NCBI RefSeq assembly: GCF_014203715.1
Contig: NZ_JACHJP010000007.1
Span: 330,558 to 394,557 of the forward strand
Direction: 5' to 3'
Source: Streptosporangium saharense
GTDB taxonomy: Bacteria; Actinomycetota; Actinomycetes; Streptosporangiales; Streptosporangiaceae
DNA length: 64,000 nucleotides
A model generated the notes under the pieces. The model had not been told where the DNA came from. It ran no database searches and worked only from the letters and a program-made list of their open reading frames with translations. This document shows positions 25,944-34,072 of this stretch, in pieces (within the stretch, counting starts at the first letter, position 1; each line of letters opens with the position of its first letter). The translations under genes and the position numbers were made by a program.

Positions 25944-27567
25944 TTGAAGCGCATCCTCCTCCCTGCCGGTGGCGCCGTTCTCGCCACTGGTCTGCTGGCC
26001 GCTGGCCTGGCCGGCACCGCCCAGGCCGCCCCGGACCTGGCGACCGACCCGCTGGCGAACAACAACGCTGACGCGGTTTCGGTCGTGAACTACTGGACCG
26101 AGTCCAACAATGCCGCTCTGAAGAGCGCCACGGCTTACTACCACGACGCCGCTCCGACCTCCTGGAAGTCCGGCGGCGGTTACTCCCCCGATGGCAAGCC
26201 CGGCTCCGTGCTGCCGACGGGCGAGGAGAAGGTCGTCGCGTCCAAGGTCAAGAACATCAACCTGCCGAAGAACATCGGCAAGGTGTTCTGGACCGACAAG
26301 CAGGGCAAGAACCGCTGGGCCTCCGGCGCTTCGATCCAGTCGAAGTACCGCAACCTGGTCGTCACCGCCGCCCACAACGTCTACGACACCGCCGGTGTCG
26401 GCGACGCCGAGGTGCTGAAGAACTGGGTGTTCGTCCCGGGTTACTACCAGGGCAAGACCCCCTACGGCATCTACGTCGGTAAGACCGCCTGGACGCACTA
26501 CGACTTCGACGTCTACGAGGACTACGACCGCGACTACGCGTTCGTCACCGTCTACAACGGTGTCTTCTACGGCGGCGACAAGGTCGTCACCCAGGACGAG
26601 TACAAGAAGTTCGTCGGCTCGAAGTACGTCGACGTCAAGGAAGTCTCCGCCGAGGAAGGCGCCGCCGGCCTCGCCAAGTACGGCCCCGAGGGCCCGTACT
26701 CCAAGGAGGACACGGTCGCGACCACGGTCGAGACCGTCAACCCCCCGCAGAAGCACTTCACGTGGGAGTCGGTCAAGCCCTACCTGACCGAAAAGGGCAA
26801 GGACGGCGTCAAGCTGCTGACCGTCGAGGTCAGCTCCTACGATTACCAGAAGGCCCCGAACCTCACCTCGAAGTTCGACAACGGCGAGAAGGCCTACGCG
26901 GACAAGGACTCCATCAGCCAGGAGACCTACAAGAAGCTCCTCGCGGAGAAGGCCGCCGGTAAGTTCCTGGGCGAGCTGACCGCCAAGAAGGACAAGAACG
27001 GCACCGAGATCGAGTGGTACCAGACCCAGTACTTCATCCTGAAGTGGGTCAACTCCACCACGGTGACCACCACCAAGTGGTACCTGAAGACCTACCACAT
27101 CGAGATCTCCAAGGACGCCGGTCGCCTCGGTGACAACGTCGGTGGCCAGGGCTTCGCGTGGAACCAGAAGACCGGCCAGGCCGTGTACATCTTCGGTTAC
27201 CCGGAGGGCCCGCACCCCGACGGTGACAAGCCCTACACCGGCATCACCCCCAAGTGGGTGTACGGCAAGACCTCCGGCAAGGTGTACGTCTCCGCCGCGC
27301 AGAAGATCGAGGAGCACATCGGCGTCAAGGGTGCCCTCACCCCCGGCGCCGACGGTGGCCCCTGGGTCCTGAAGTACAACAACGCCAAGCGTCTCGGCTT
27401 CGTCAACGGTGTCACCAGCCAGTTCGGTGACCAGGACAAGAACGGCCGCTACGACCTGGTCACCTCGGCCTACTTCGACGGCGAGACCGCCGACATCTAC
27501 AAGAAGGCCGCCGCGACCTGGTCCGGCAAGATCGTTGGCCCGAACGGCGAGCTCTACAAGTAAGCCG
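25848..27567 (+). repeat. Tandem duplication, copy 2 (leader plus gene)
   Basis: Near-identical to 23721-25438, covering leader, ribosome site and the whole of paralogue 5. The high identity indicates a recent duplication or gene conversion. Confidence 0.8.
25944..27563 (+). CDS. Secreted trypsin-fold pseudoprotease, paralogue 5 (Ser to Asp, no cysteine, long insertion)
   Basis: A 539-residue precursor from TTG 25944, the same length as paralogue 4 and differing at only a few dozen residues. His144, Asp197 and Asp470 (TPGADGGPW) are the same, and there is no Cys. The insertion is present, with slightly more differences from paralogue 4 than the core (for example VKEVSAEEGAAGLAKYGPEG and NSTTVTTTKWYLKTYH). 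Maintenance of an open frame in two near-identical copies argues for a selected function such as gene dosage of an abundant extracellular protein. What it binds is unknown. Confidence 0.85.
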   Translation: MKRILLPAGGAVLATGLLAAGLAGTAQAAPDLATDPLANNNADAVSVVNYWTESNNAALKSATAYYHDAAPTSWKSGGGYSPDGKPGSVLPTGEEKVVASKVKNINLPKNIGKVFWTDKQGKNRWASGASIQSKYRNLVVTAAHNVYDTAGVGDAEVLKNWVFVPGYYQGKTPYGIYVGKTAWTHYDFDVYEDYDRDYAFVTVYNGVFYGGDKVVTQDEYKKFVGSKYVDVKEVSAEEGAAGLAKYGPEGPYSKEDTVATTVETVNPPQKHFTWESVKPYLTEKGKDGVKLLTVEVSSYDYQKAPNLTSKFDNGEKAYADKDSISQETYKKLLAEKAAGKFLGELTAKKDKNGTEIEWYQTQYFILKWVNSTTVTTTKWYLKTYHIEISKDAGRLGDNVGGQGFAWNQKTGQAVYIFGYPEGPHPDGDKPYTGITPKWVYGKTSGKVYVSAAQKIEEHIGVKGALTPGADGGPWVLKYNNAKRLGFVNGVTSQFGDQDKNGRYDLVTSAYFDGETADIYKKAAATWSGKIVGPNGELYK

Positions 27568-27587
27568 TAAGGATCCGATGATCCACT

Positions 27588-27665
27588 GAGCCGGAGGGTC
27601 CAGGCCCTCCGGCTCACCCTGTTCCACACAGAAGAGACCCGGCGATGCGCACGCCGGGTCTCTTC
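27588..27665 (+). terminator. Double terminator after paralogue 5
   Basis: GAGCCGGAGGG (27588-27598) pairs with CCCTCCGGCTC (27605-27615). GAAGAGACCCGGCG (27631-27644) pairs with CGCCGGGTCTCTTC (27652-27665). The layout matches the pair after paralogue 4, though the stems have different sequences. Confidence 0.8.
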
Positions 27666-27725
27666 TGTCATGTCCGCTGTAAAGTCCGTGCGCCCCTGCC
27701 CGCCGTACGACGTCAGGAATGCCTG

Positions 27726-29087
27726 TCAGGGAGCGGAGACGAGTTCTCCTGCACGAACGTCCAGCTCAGCGACCGTTCTGTTCCCGGCGAAGGGGGCCAG
27801 CCTGCGGCGCAGGTCCGCCACGTAGGACCGGGTCCTCGCCGACTGCAGCCCCACGGCCAGGTCGAGCGCCTCGGTCGCCGCGACGCAGGCGTGCTCCAGA
27901 TCCCCGCTCTGCAACAGCCCCGCTGACAGCAATGCCAGGTTGAACATCCGACCTCTGACGTAGCGGCCGTCCATGTCCAACGACCGCTGCGCATGCCGTA
28001 CGGCTGCCGCCCCGTCGCCTAGGTCGCGGAAGCAGTGGGCGAACTTGGCCGACAGATAGGCCTCGTCGAAGTAGGCGATCCAGTCGGGCCGCTCCCCCGT
28101 CTCACGCCTGTCGAAGGCCGTCTCCGCCTCGTGCAGGGCGGCTCCACAGGCCACACGGTCCTCAAGCAGGGCGTGGGCGTGGGCCTCGACGACGTGGGCC
28201 TCTGCCAGCAGGGCGTAGATCCCGGCGCGGCGGGCCGAGAGCTGGGCGGCCCTGGCCAGGTCGAGGGCGTGGGCGGGCTGTCCGATGTACAGGGCCTGGT
28301 GGCTCATCCCCGCGAGGATCTCTCCCCCGAGGCCGTGGTCGCCTGCTTCCCTGGCCAGCCGCAGCGCCTGTATCAGGTAACGCTGGGCCAGACCGTGCTG
28401 CTCCAGGTCGTAGGCCATCCATCCGGCCAGCCTGGTCAGCTCGGCCGCGGCCGAGGCCAGCGCCCTGCCTGTCGTCTCGGCGTAGGAGCCCTCGCCGAGC
28501 AGCGGGGCGACTGCGGTGTCGAGGTACTTCACGACCGCCGACCTGACCCTGCCGCCGCCGAACCTGTTGTCGAGTTCGCCGAAGGACCGGGTGACCTCCT
28601 TGATCGCGGCGATGTCGGCCATCCCGACCCGCCGGGGGCCGTTGGCCGTGGGGTGTCCCTCGACGGGCAGGGTCAGCCAGCGCAGGGCACCGGTCGAGCC
28701 CGCGCCGATCGCGAAGGTGGAGTCGAGCAGGAACCTGCGTCGTTCGACGTCCCCGCGCCACAGTGCTGTCACGGTCGCGATCCCTTCCTGCCACGTGTGG
28801 GTGAACTCCTGCCCCAGGTCGGTGGGGGTGGAGACGGCGGGCAGGCCGAGGTCTTCGACGCCGACCGCCCTGCCGAGCCGGAGGGAGAAGATCTCCGCGA
28901 GCAGCACGGGGACCGGGCCTCTCGGTCGTTGGCCGCCGATCCAGCGCAGCACGGAACTGTGGTCGTACTTCAGGCCGGACAGGCCACGGGTCACCCCGAG
29001 GTCGTTGAGCCTGCGGGCAAGCCCCTTGTGGGTGAAACCCGACTCGGCGATAAGCCGCTGAAGTGCGCGGTTCGGCTCGCGTTCCAT
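27726..29087 (-). CDS. HTH/TPR-type transcriptional regulator
   Basis: A 453-residue protein from ATG 29087 with GAGGAGAG upstream; the longer open frame upstream lacks a ribosome site. Residues 1-70 form an XRE-like helix-turn-helix (NRALQRLIAESGFTHKGLARRLNDLGV, DHSSVLRWIGGQRPRG). The rest is helical and built of TPR-like repeats (AELTRLAGWMAYDLEQHGLAQRYL, ALRLAREAGDHGLGGEILAGMS, ALDLARAAQLSARRAG, AVRHAQRSLDMDGRYVRGRM). This layout is common in Streptomyces-type regulators of development and secondary metabolism. Ligand and targets are unknown. It is convergent with the protease array. Confidence 0.8.
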   Translation of the reverse strand: MEREPNRALQRLIAESGFTHKGLARRLNDLGVTRGLSGLKYDHSSVLRWIGGQRPRGPVPVLLAEIFSLRLGRAVGVEDLGLPAVSTPTDLGQEFTHTWQEGIATVTALWRGDVERRRFLLDSTFAIGAGSTGALRWLTLPVEGHPTANGPRRVGMADIAAIKEVTRSFGELDNRFGGGRVRSAVVKYLDTAVAPLLGEGSYAETTGRALASAAAELTRLAGWMAYDLEQHGLAQRYLIQALRLAREAGDHGLGGEILAGMSHQALYIGQPAHALDLARAAQLSARRAGIYALLAEAHVVEAHAHALLEDRVACGAALHEAETAFDRRETGERPDWIAYFDEAYLSAKFAHCFRDLGDGAAAVRHAQRSLDMDGRYVRGRMFNLALLSAGLLQSGDLEHACVAATEALDLAVGLQSARTRSYVADLRRRLAPFAGNRTVAELDVRAGELVSAP

Positions 29088-29246
29088 CGCTCTCCTCACC
29101 GTGAGAACTGTCTGAGCACTGGGGACACGGCCGTCTGTGACGGCCACCGGCAACCCGCCCCGCATGCCTCTCACGCGAGTAGGTAACGGAACGCCATTTT
29201 TATAGCACATTCCGTGAACATTCCTCATGGATTCGCAAAGCAAAAG

Positions 29247-29275
29247 ACGCCCCTCGCCGATCGGGCGAGGGGCGT
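29247..29275 (-). terminator. Terminator of the malic enzyme gene
   Basis: ACGCCCCTCGCC (29247-29258) pairs with GGCGAGGGGCGT (29264-29275). On the minus strand it is followed by CTTTTGCTTTGC, a U-rich tail. Confidence 0.75.
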
Positions 29276-29385
29276 CCCCACGAGGGTGGTCCGCCGGTGG
29301 AGCTGGAAGGGGGTGACCTGTGCAGGTCCCGGCCGGCGGACGGGAAGGACTGACCCGGACAGAACGGGTCTGAGACTGGGGGTCG

Positions 29386-30576
29386 CTACCTGCGGGCGAC
29401 TCCGTCGAGACGGGCCTGCTCGGCGACGGCGGCGATGACCGCGGGGGCCACCCGCTCGTCGAACGGGCTCGGGACCACGTAGTCGGCGGACAGGTCGTCA
29501 CCGACGACGGAGGCCAGCGCCTCCGCGGCGGCCACCTTCATGTTCTCGGTGATGGCCGTGGCGCGGACGTCGAACGCCCCGCGGAAGACGCCGGGGAAGG
29601 CCAGCACGTTGTTGATCTGGTTGGGGAAGTCGGAGCGGCCGGTCGCCACCACGTGGGCGTGCTTCCTGGCGACCTCCGGGTGGACCTCCGGGGTCGGGTT
29701 GGACAGCGCGAAGACGATGGAGTTCTTCGCCATCGAGGCGACGGCCTCCTCGGAGACTGTCGAACCGGACAGGCCGACGAACACGTCCGCCCCGGCCAGC
29801 GCCGACTCGGTCGAGCCGCGCAGGCCCGCCCTGTTGGTGTCGCGCGCCAGGGCCTCCTTGACCGGGTTGAGCCCCTCGCGGCCCTCGTGGATGAGGCCCT
29901 TGGAGTCGGCGACCGCGATGTCCCCGATGCCGGCGTTGAGGAGGATGCGGCTCACGGCGACGCCGGAGGCGCCCGCGCCCGCGACCACGGCCCGCAGGTC
30001 GCCCAGCGAGCGCCCGGTCAGCCGGGCGGCGTTCTTCAGCGCCGCGAGCACGACGATCGCGGTGCCGTGCTGGTCGTCGTGGAAGACGGGGATGTCCAGC
30101 AGCTCGCGCAGCCGGTCCTCGATCTCGAAGCACCTGGGGGCGCTGATGTCCTCCAGGTTGACGCCTCCGAAGGAGGGGGCAAGGCGCACGACGGTCTCGA
30201 CGATCTCGTCGACACCGGTGCAGCTGATGCAGATCGGCACCGCGTCGACCCCGGCGAACTGCTTGAACAGCAGGGCCTTGCCCTCCATGACCGGCATGGC
30301 GGCGGCGGGGCCGATGTCCCCGAGGCCGAGCACGGCGGTGCCGTCGGAGACGACGGCGACCACGTTGGAGACCCAGGTGTAGTCGTTGACGAGGTCGGGT
30401 TCGTCGGCGATCGCGCTGCAGACCTTCGCGACACCGGGCGTGTAGGCCAGAGCCAGGTCGTCGGCGTCGCGGACGGGAACGGTCGAGCGGACCTCCAGCT
30501 TGCCCCCGCGGTGCAGGGCGAAGGCCGGATCGAGATCGAGGGATTCAAGAGAGATGGAAGATGGCGTGACAGCCAC
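29386..30576 (-). CDS. NAD(P)-dependent malic enzyme
   Basis: A 396-residue enzyme of the short bacterial type, without the phosphotransacetylase-like domain of long MaeB. Markers: DDLALAYTPGVAKVC with the catalytic Tyr, VLGLGDIGPAAAMPVMEGKALLFKQFAGVDAVPICI with the catalytic Lys region, PVFHDDQHGTAIV with the metal-binding Asp residues, the AVVAGAGASGVAVSRIL nucleotide fold, and FALSNPTPEVHPE. It oxidatively decarboxylates malate to pyruvate, giving NAD(P)H and linking the TCA cycle to lipid synthesis. The gene stands alone with its own terminator. Confidence 0.93.
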   Translation of the reverse strand: MAVTPSSISLESLDLDPAFALHRGGKLEVRSTVPVRDADDLALAYTPGVAKVCSAIADEPDLVNDYTWVSNVVAVVSDGTAVLGLGDIGPAAAMPVMEGKALLFKQFAGVDAVPICISCTGVDEIVETVVRLAPSFGGVNLEDISAPRCFEIEDRLRELLDIPVFHDDQHGTAIVVLAALKNAARLTGRSLGDLRAVVAGAGASGVAVSRILLNAGIGDIAVADSKGLIHEGREGLNPVKEALARDTNRAGLRGSTESALAGADVFVGLSGSTVSEEAVASMAKNSIVFALSNPTPEVHPEVARKHAHVVATGRSDFPNQINNVLAFPGVFRGAFDVRATAITENMKVAAAEALASVVGDDLSADYVVPSPFDERVAPAVIAAVAEQARLDGVARR

Positions 30577-30762
30577 AGCGACCCCTGTAGTTCAGTCAGA
30601 CTCAGACGGATTGGTCCTTCTTAGACGCGCCACCGCGGGCCTGGCCCGGGCTTCGGTAGTCGCTCGGGGCCTGCTCGTGGGGCCGTCTGGAGGGGTACGG
30701 GGGTCACCCGTTGCTCGATTCTGCCACAGCGCGCCCTCCCACCAGGGGACAGGGGCCACTTA

Positions 30763-30826
30763 CTTTCGTTACATGGCGGAGGGCCTCTTTCGTTACATGG
30801 TGACGGGCGGGCCGCGCCTGTAGGAT
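30763..30826 (+). promoter_or_regulatory. Promoter with a 14-bp direct repeat
   Basis: CTTTCGTTACATGG occurs at 30763-30776 and again at 30787-30800, 24 bases apart. A -10-like TAGGAT lies at 30821-30826, so the second copy reaches the -35 region. The gene at 30867 follows. Confidence 0.45.
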
Positions 30827-30866
30827 GCGGCCCCGTCGCCAACGCTTACTACGACGGAACCGTCCG

Positions 30867-31400
30867 ATGGATCTGACCTCCTACGCCGAGCTGGCCGTAC
30901 TGCTGATCAACAATCCGGACCGGCTGGCCGGTCTGGAGGGCCTGCGCGCGCTGCTGGAGGAGGGCGGTCGTCACCGGCCGGGTCTGCGCCTCACCCGCGG
31001 TGACCTCGACGCGCTGCGGGACCTGCGCGCGGAGCTGGTCGCCGTCTTCGAGGCCGCGCAGGCCGGTGACGAGGCCGAGGTGGTCGAGCGGCTCAACTCC
31101 CTGCTGATCCGGCATCCGGTGCAGCCGCAGATCTCCGGCCACGACGGCCAGCGCTGGCACATGCACCTCACCGAAGGCGGCCGTACGGCGGAGCAGTACG
31201 CCGTGGGGGCCGTGATGGGCCTGGCCACCCTGGTGACCGACCTGGGGGTGAGCAGGCTTGGCCTGTGCCAGGCGGCCCCCTGCAGGAGGGCCTTCCTGGA
31301 CACCTCGTCGAACCGGTCGAGGCGTTACTGCTCGGAGCGCTGCGCCAGCAGGGCGAACGTGGCCGCCTACCGGGCCCGCAGGAAGGGCGGCGGCCAGTAA
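30867..31400 (+). CDS. CGNR zinc-finger protein (ABATE domain)
   Basis: A 177-residue protein; ATG 30867 is preferred over the upstream ATG because homologues start at the DLTSYAELAVLLINN helix. The N-terminal stress-associated ABATE-like domain spans about 1-125. The C-terminal zinc finger is LCQAAPCRRAFLDTSSNRSRRYCSERCASRANVAAYRARR, with four Cys and the CxxCxxR-type end. Such proteins are presumed DNA-binding regulators. Its 3' end overlaps the convergent sodX gene by 34 bases. Confidence 0.85.
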   Translation: MDLTSYAELAVLLINNPDRLAGLEGLRALLEEGGRHRPGLRLTRGDLDALRDLRAELVAVFEAAQAGDEAEVVERLNSLLIRHPVQPQISGHDGQRWHMHLTEGGRTAEQYAVGAVMGLATLVTDLGVSRLGLCQAAPCRRAFLDTSSNRSRRYCSERCASRANVAAYRARRKGGGQ

Positions 31401-31699
31401 CGCAGCACCACCCGGCCGACCAGTGCCGAGGGGGGCACGGCGCCGAAGTCCCAGCTGTCCCTGCGGCCGGGGGCGCGCTGGTTGTCGCTCTCCAGCCACC
31501 ACCCCTCCCCCTCGCGCCAGGCGGCCCGCTTGACGATGAGCAGCGCCGGGTCGGAGGGGAGCCTCGCGACCACCAGATCCCCAGCCCTGACGGGGGCGCC
31601 GCGCCGTACCCAGAGCCAGTCGCCGGGGCGCAGCACGGGCAGCATCGAGTCTCCCTCGACACGCACTCTCACGGAGCTCAACCCCATCCCATACGGCAT
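31367..31699 (-). CDS. sodX: Nickel superoxide dismutase maturation peptidase (S26 family)
   Basis: About 110 residues if begun at ATG 31699 (MPYGMGLSS); a start at 31687 is also possible and neither has a ribosome site. The catalytic Ser is in VEGDSMLPVLRPGDWLWVRRG and the Lys in ALLIVKRAAW, the two boxes of signal-peptidase-like S26 enzymes. A C-terminal DNQRAPGRRDSWDFGAVP is the third box. It is divergent from sodN with under 70 bases between starts; the known partner role is to remove the SodN propeptide so that His1 can bind nickel. Confidence 0.85.
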   Translation of the reverse strand: MPYGMGLSSVRVRVEGDSMLPVLRPGDWLWVRRGAPVRAGDLVVARLPSDPALLIVKRAAWREGEGWWLESDNQRAPGRRDSWDFGAVPPSALVGRVVLRYWPPPFLRAR

Positions 31700-31728
31700 T
31701 TGAAGGCGAGTAAGGTCGGTAACGGACC

Positions 31729-31744
31729 ATGCTGATCTCAGCAT
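31729..31744. promoter_or_regulatory. Inverted repeat upstream of sodN
   Basis: ATGCTGA-TC-TCAGCAT is a perfect 7-bp inverted repeat just before the sodN ribosome site, in the shared sodX/sodN region. It does not match the known Nur box, so it is at most a candidate operator. Confidence 0.35.
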
Positions 31745-31761
31745 CAAGGAAGGATTTTCCG

Positions 31762-32163
31762 ATGCTTGCACGACTTCTGCGACCCCGGCATGTCGCGTCC
31801 GCGCACTGCGATCTGCCGTGCGGCGTGTACGACCCGGCCCAGGCCCGCATCGAGGCCGAGTCCGTCAAGGCCATCATCGAGAAGTACAACGCGAACGAGG
31901 ACCCGGTCTTCCGCACCCGCGCGCTGATCATCAAGGAGCAGCGGGCCGAGCTGGTCAAGCACCACCTGTGGGTGCTGTGGACCGACTACTTCAAGCCGCC
32001 GCACCTGGAGGCCTACCCCCAGCTTCACCAGCTTTTCTGGGAGGCCACCAAGCTCGCGGGCGCCGCGGGCGGCAAGGGCACCGTCGACGTGGCCCAGGCG
32101 GACGAGCTCCTGGCCAAGATCGACGAGATCTCGAAGATCTTCTGGGCGACCAAGGCCGCCTGA
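31762..32163 (+). CDS. sodN: Nickel superoxide dismutase
   Basis: A 133-residue precursor from ATG 31762 with AAGGAAGGA upstream. A 14-residue propeptide (LARLLRPRHVASA) precedes the nickel hook HCDLPCGVYDPAQARIE. After cleavage His15 becomes His1, with Cys2 and Cys6 as ligands, and dismutates superoxide in the cytoplasm as a helical hexamer. The helical bundle includes IIEKYNANEDPVFRTRALIIKE and VLWTDYFKPPHLEAYP. The adjacent sodX gene supplies the peptidase. Confidence 0.96.
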   Translation: MLARLLRPRHVASAHCDLPCGVYDPAQARIEAESVKAIIEKYNANEDPVFRTRALIIKEQRAELVKHHLWVLWTDYFKPPHLEAYPQLHQLFWEATKLAGAAGGKGTVDVAQADELLAKIDEISKIFWATKAA

Positions 32164-32190
32164 GCCAGGAGCCCGATGATCGGCACGTCC

Positions 32191-32223
32191 AGGCCTCGTG
32201 TGGGGTGCGACCACACGGGGCCT
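32191..32223 (+). terminator. Terminator of sodN
   Basis: AGGCCTCGTGTGG (32191-32203) pairs with CCACACGGGGCCT (32211-32223), with one T-G pair and a 7-base loop, 27 bases after the stop. Confidence 0.75.
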
Positions 32224-32356
32224 GACCTGTTCTTGGAGCCCGTTCTGGTGTCTTAAAGTGTTCTTGAGGTGCCAAATCACCCGGATCGCGAGTCCAAGCG
32301 GGCCAACCACCGTCGTGGGGCTGTAGGTTGCAGTCAGCGACTCTGCGAGGAGGAAC

Positions 32357-32782
32357 GTGACCGAACACACCGAGACACCCGCGGTCGACATGGGCGCGAT
32401 CCGTGACGTGGTCAGCGTCCGGCTGCCGGCCGCGAGTGCCTATCTGTCCGTGCTGCGTACGGCGACCGCCGGGTTGGCCGCGCGACTGGACTTCACGCTC
32501 GACGAGATCGAGGATCTCCGGATAGCGGTCGACGAGGCGTGCGCGATGCTGCTGACGCAGGCCGTCCCCGGCACCGACCTGACGGCCGAGTTCGAGCTGA
32601 CCGGGCAGCTGATGCAGGTCAGTGTCGAGGTCAGCACGGTCGGCAGTGCGGCGCCGAAGCGCGACGACTTCGCCTGGATGGTGCTCACCGCGCTCGCCGA
32701 CGACGTGGACGCCGTAACCGACTCCCCCGACCGCATGGCGATCGTGCTACGCAAGCGCCGAGGCGCGGCGAGGCCGGCGTGA
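32357..32782 (+). CDS. Anti-sigma factor, RsbW-like ATPase
   Basis: A 141-residue GHKL-fold protein from GTG 32357 (GAGGAGG upstream). ASAYLSVLRTATAGLAARLDF and IEDLRIAVDEACAMLL (the N box with the metal-binding residue) are typical of serine kinases that hold SigB/SigF-family sigma factors. The glycine-rich G boxes are weak, as in several actinobacterial members. Its stop overlaps the alternative start of the sigma gene downstream (GTGA), so it is almost certainly the cognate anti-sigma factor. The antagonist is not in this window. Confidence 0.82.
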   Translation: MTEHTETPAVDMGAIRDVVSVRLPAASAYLSVLRTATAGLAARLDFTLDEIEDLRIAVDEACAMLLTQAVPGTDLTAEFELTGQLMQVSVEVSTVGSAAPKRDDFAWMVLTALADDVDAVTDSPDRMAIVLRKRRGAARPA

Positions 32783-32799
32783 CGGAAAGGACTCGTGCC

Positions 32800-33579
32800 A
32801 TGGCCGCCAGCGACCACGCGGTGCCCGACCGGGTGCGCGCGCGCCTGCTTTTCGCGGAACTGGCGGAGTTGACCCCCGACGACTCACGGCGCCAGCGCAT
32901 CCGTGACGAGCTCGTCGAGCTCCACCTTCCTCTCGTGGAGTACCTCGCCCGCCGGTTCCGCAACCGGGGCGAGTGGCTCGACGACCTCACCCAGGTCGCG
33001 ACCATCGGTCTGATCAAGTCGATCGACCGCTTCGACCTCGCCCGTGGGGTGGAGTTCTCCACCTACGCCACTCCGACGATCGTGGGCGAGATCAAACGTC
33101 ACTTCCGTGACAAGGGCTGGGCGGTCCGTGTGCCGCGCCGCCTGCAGGAGCTGAAGCTCTCGCTCACCAAGGCGATCAGTGAGCTGTCCCAGCGCGAGGG
33201 GCGTGCCCCGACCGTCGGGGAGCTCGCCACGTTCCTGAAGATGACCGAGGAGGAGGTGCTTGAGGGGCTTGAGTCGGCCAACGCCTACTCCACGGTCTCT
33301 CTCGACGCGCCCGACTCCGGTGACGACGACGCGCCCGCGGTCGCCGACTCCCTCGGCATCGTGGACGACTCCCTTGAGGGTGTCGAGTACCGCGAGTCGC
33401 TCAAGCCTCTTCTCGAACGGCTGCCGCCTCGCGAGAAGCGCATCCTGTTGCTGCGGTTCTTCGGCAACATGACCCAGTCGCAGATCGCCACCGAGCTGGG
33501 CATCTCGCAGATGCACGTGTCCCGCCTGTTGGCCAGGACTCTGGCCCAGCTCCGTGAGGGGCTGACGGCGGAGGACTAG
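32800..33579 (+). CDS. RNA polymerase sigma factor, SigB/SigF family
   Basis: A 259-residue sigma factor. I use ATG 32800 (GAAAGGA 8 bases upstream); GTG 32779, overlapping the anti-sigma stop, is an alternative. Region 2 is VEYLARRFRNRGEWLDDLTQVATIGLIKSIDRFDLARGVEFSTYATPTIVGEIKRHFRDKGWAV in outline, region 3 follows with ELSQREGRAPTVGELATFL, and region 4 is ESLKPLLERLPPREKRILLLRFFGNMTQSQIATELGISQMHVSRLLAR in outline. This is the general-stress/sporulation group and is translationally coupled to its anti-sigma gene. Confidence 0.9.
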   Translation: MAASDHAVPDRVRARLLFAELAELTPDDSRRQRIRDELVELHLPLVEYLARRFRNRGEWLDDLTQVATIGLIKSIDRFDLARGVEFSTYATPTIVGEIKRHFRDKGWAVRVPRRLQELKLSLTKAISELSQREGRAPTVGELATFLKMTEEEVLEGLESANAYSTVSLDAPDSGDDDAPAVADSLGIVDDSLEGVEYRESLKPLLERLPPREKRILLLRFFGNMTQSQIATELGISQMHVSRLLARTLAQLREGLTAED

Positions 33580-33995
33580 ACGCCGTCCCGGTGCTCCCCG
33601 TAGAGCGCCTGGGTCGTCGGGGGTGACAGCAGCGCGACCAGTCCGATCAACGCCACGGCGACCAGCGGGATGCCGATCGTCCGCTGGTCGGACTGGATCA
33701 GCGTGACGCCGACGACGACGGCGAAGATCTGGGCGAGCACCCCGGGGCTTCTGGACCACCGCTCGGTCCGCAGCATGCCCAGGCCGACCCAGAGCAGCGC
33801 GGCGCCGAGCAGGATCCCGAAGCCCGCGACGAAGGCCGAGCTCACCGCGTCGGAGGGCTGCCCGACGACCGTCTCGACGCCGACGTAGCCACCGAGCAGC
33901 AGGGTGACGACACCTTCGAGCGCCATGACGACGGCGGCGACGGTGAGGGTGAGCGGACGGTGCTCCGGTACGGGGTCCGGCACTGGATTCGGCAC
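33576..33995 (-). CDS. Small integral membrane protein
   Basis: About 139 residues with four hydrophobic segments (LTLTVAAVVMALEGVVTLLLG, FVAGFGILLGAALLWVGLGML, GVLAQIFAVVVGVTLI, IGIPLVAVALIGLVALL). I use GTG 33995; TTG 34001 is also possible, and no ribosome site is visible, so translation may be leaderless from the TAGGCT at 34008-34003. No functional motif is recognised. It converges on the sigma gene with a 4-base overlap. Confidence 0.7.
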   Translation of the reverse strand: MPNPVPDPVPEHRPLTLTVAAVVMALEGVVTLLLGGYVGVETVVGQPSDAVSSAFVAGFGILLGAALLWVGLGMLRTERWSRSPGVLAQIFAVVVGVTLIQSDQRTIGIPLVAVALIGLVALLSPPTTQALYGEHRDGV

Positions 33996-34072
33996 GGCCA
34001 AAGCCTATCGCCGGGATATCTCGCTTCCTTCTTGGCCGCCGTGGGCGTGGTCCCGGCGGATACGCTGGCGTT

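Noticed and set aside
25460..27665. Regular hairpins after paralogues 4 and 5 considered as CRISPR repeats or attachment sites
   Set aside because: They are two pairs of terminators with different stems, no short direct repeats with spacers, no integrase and no tRNA nearby.
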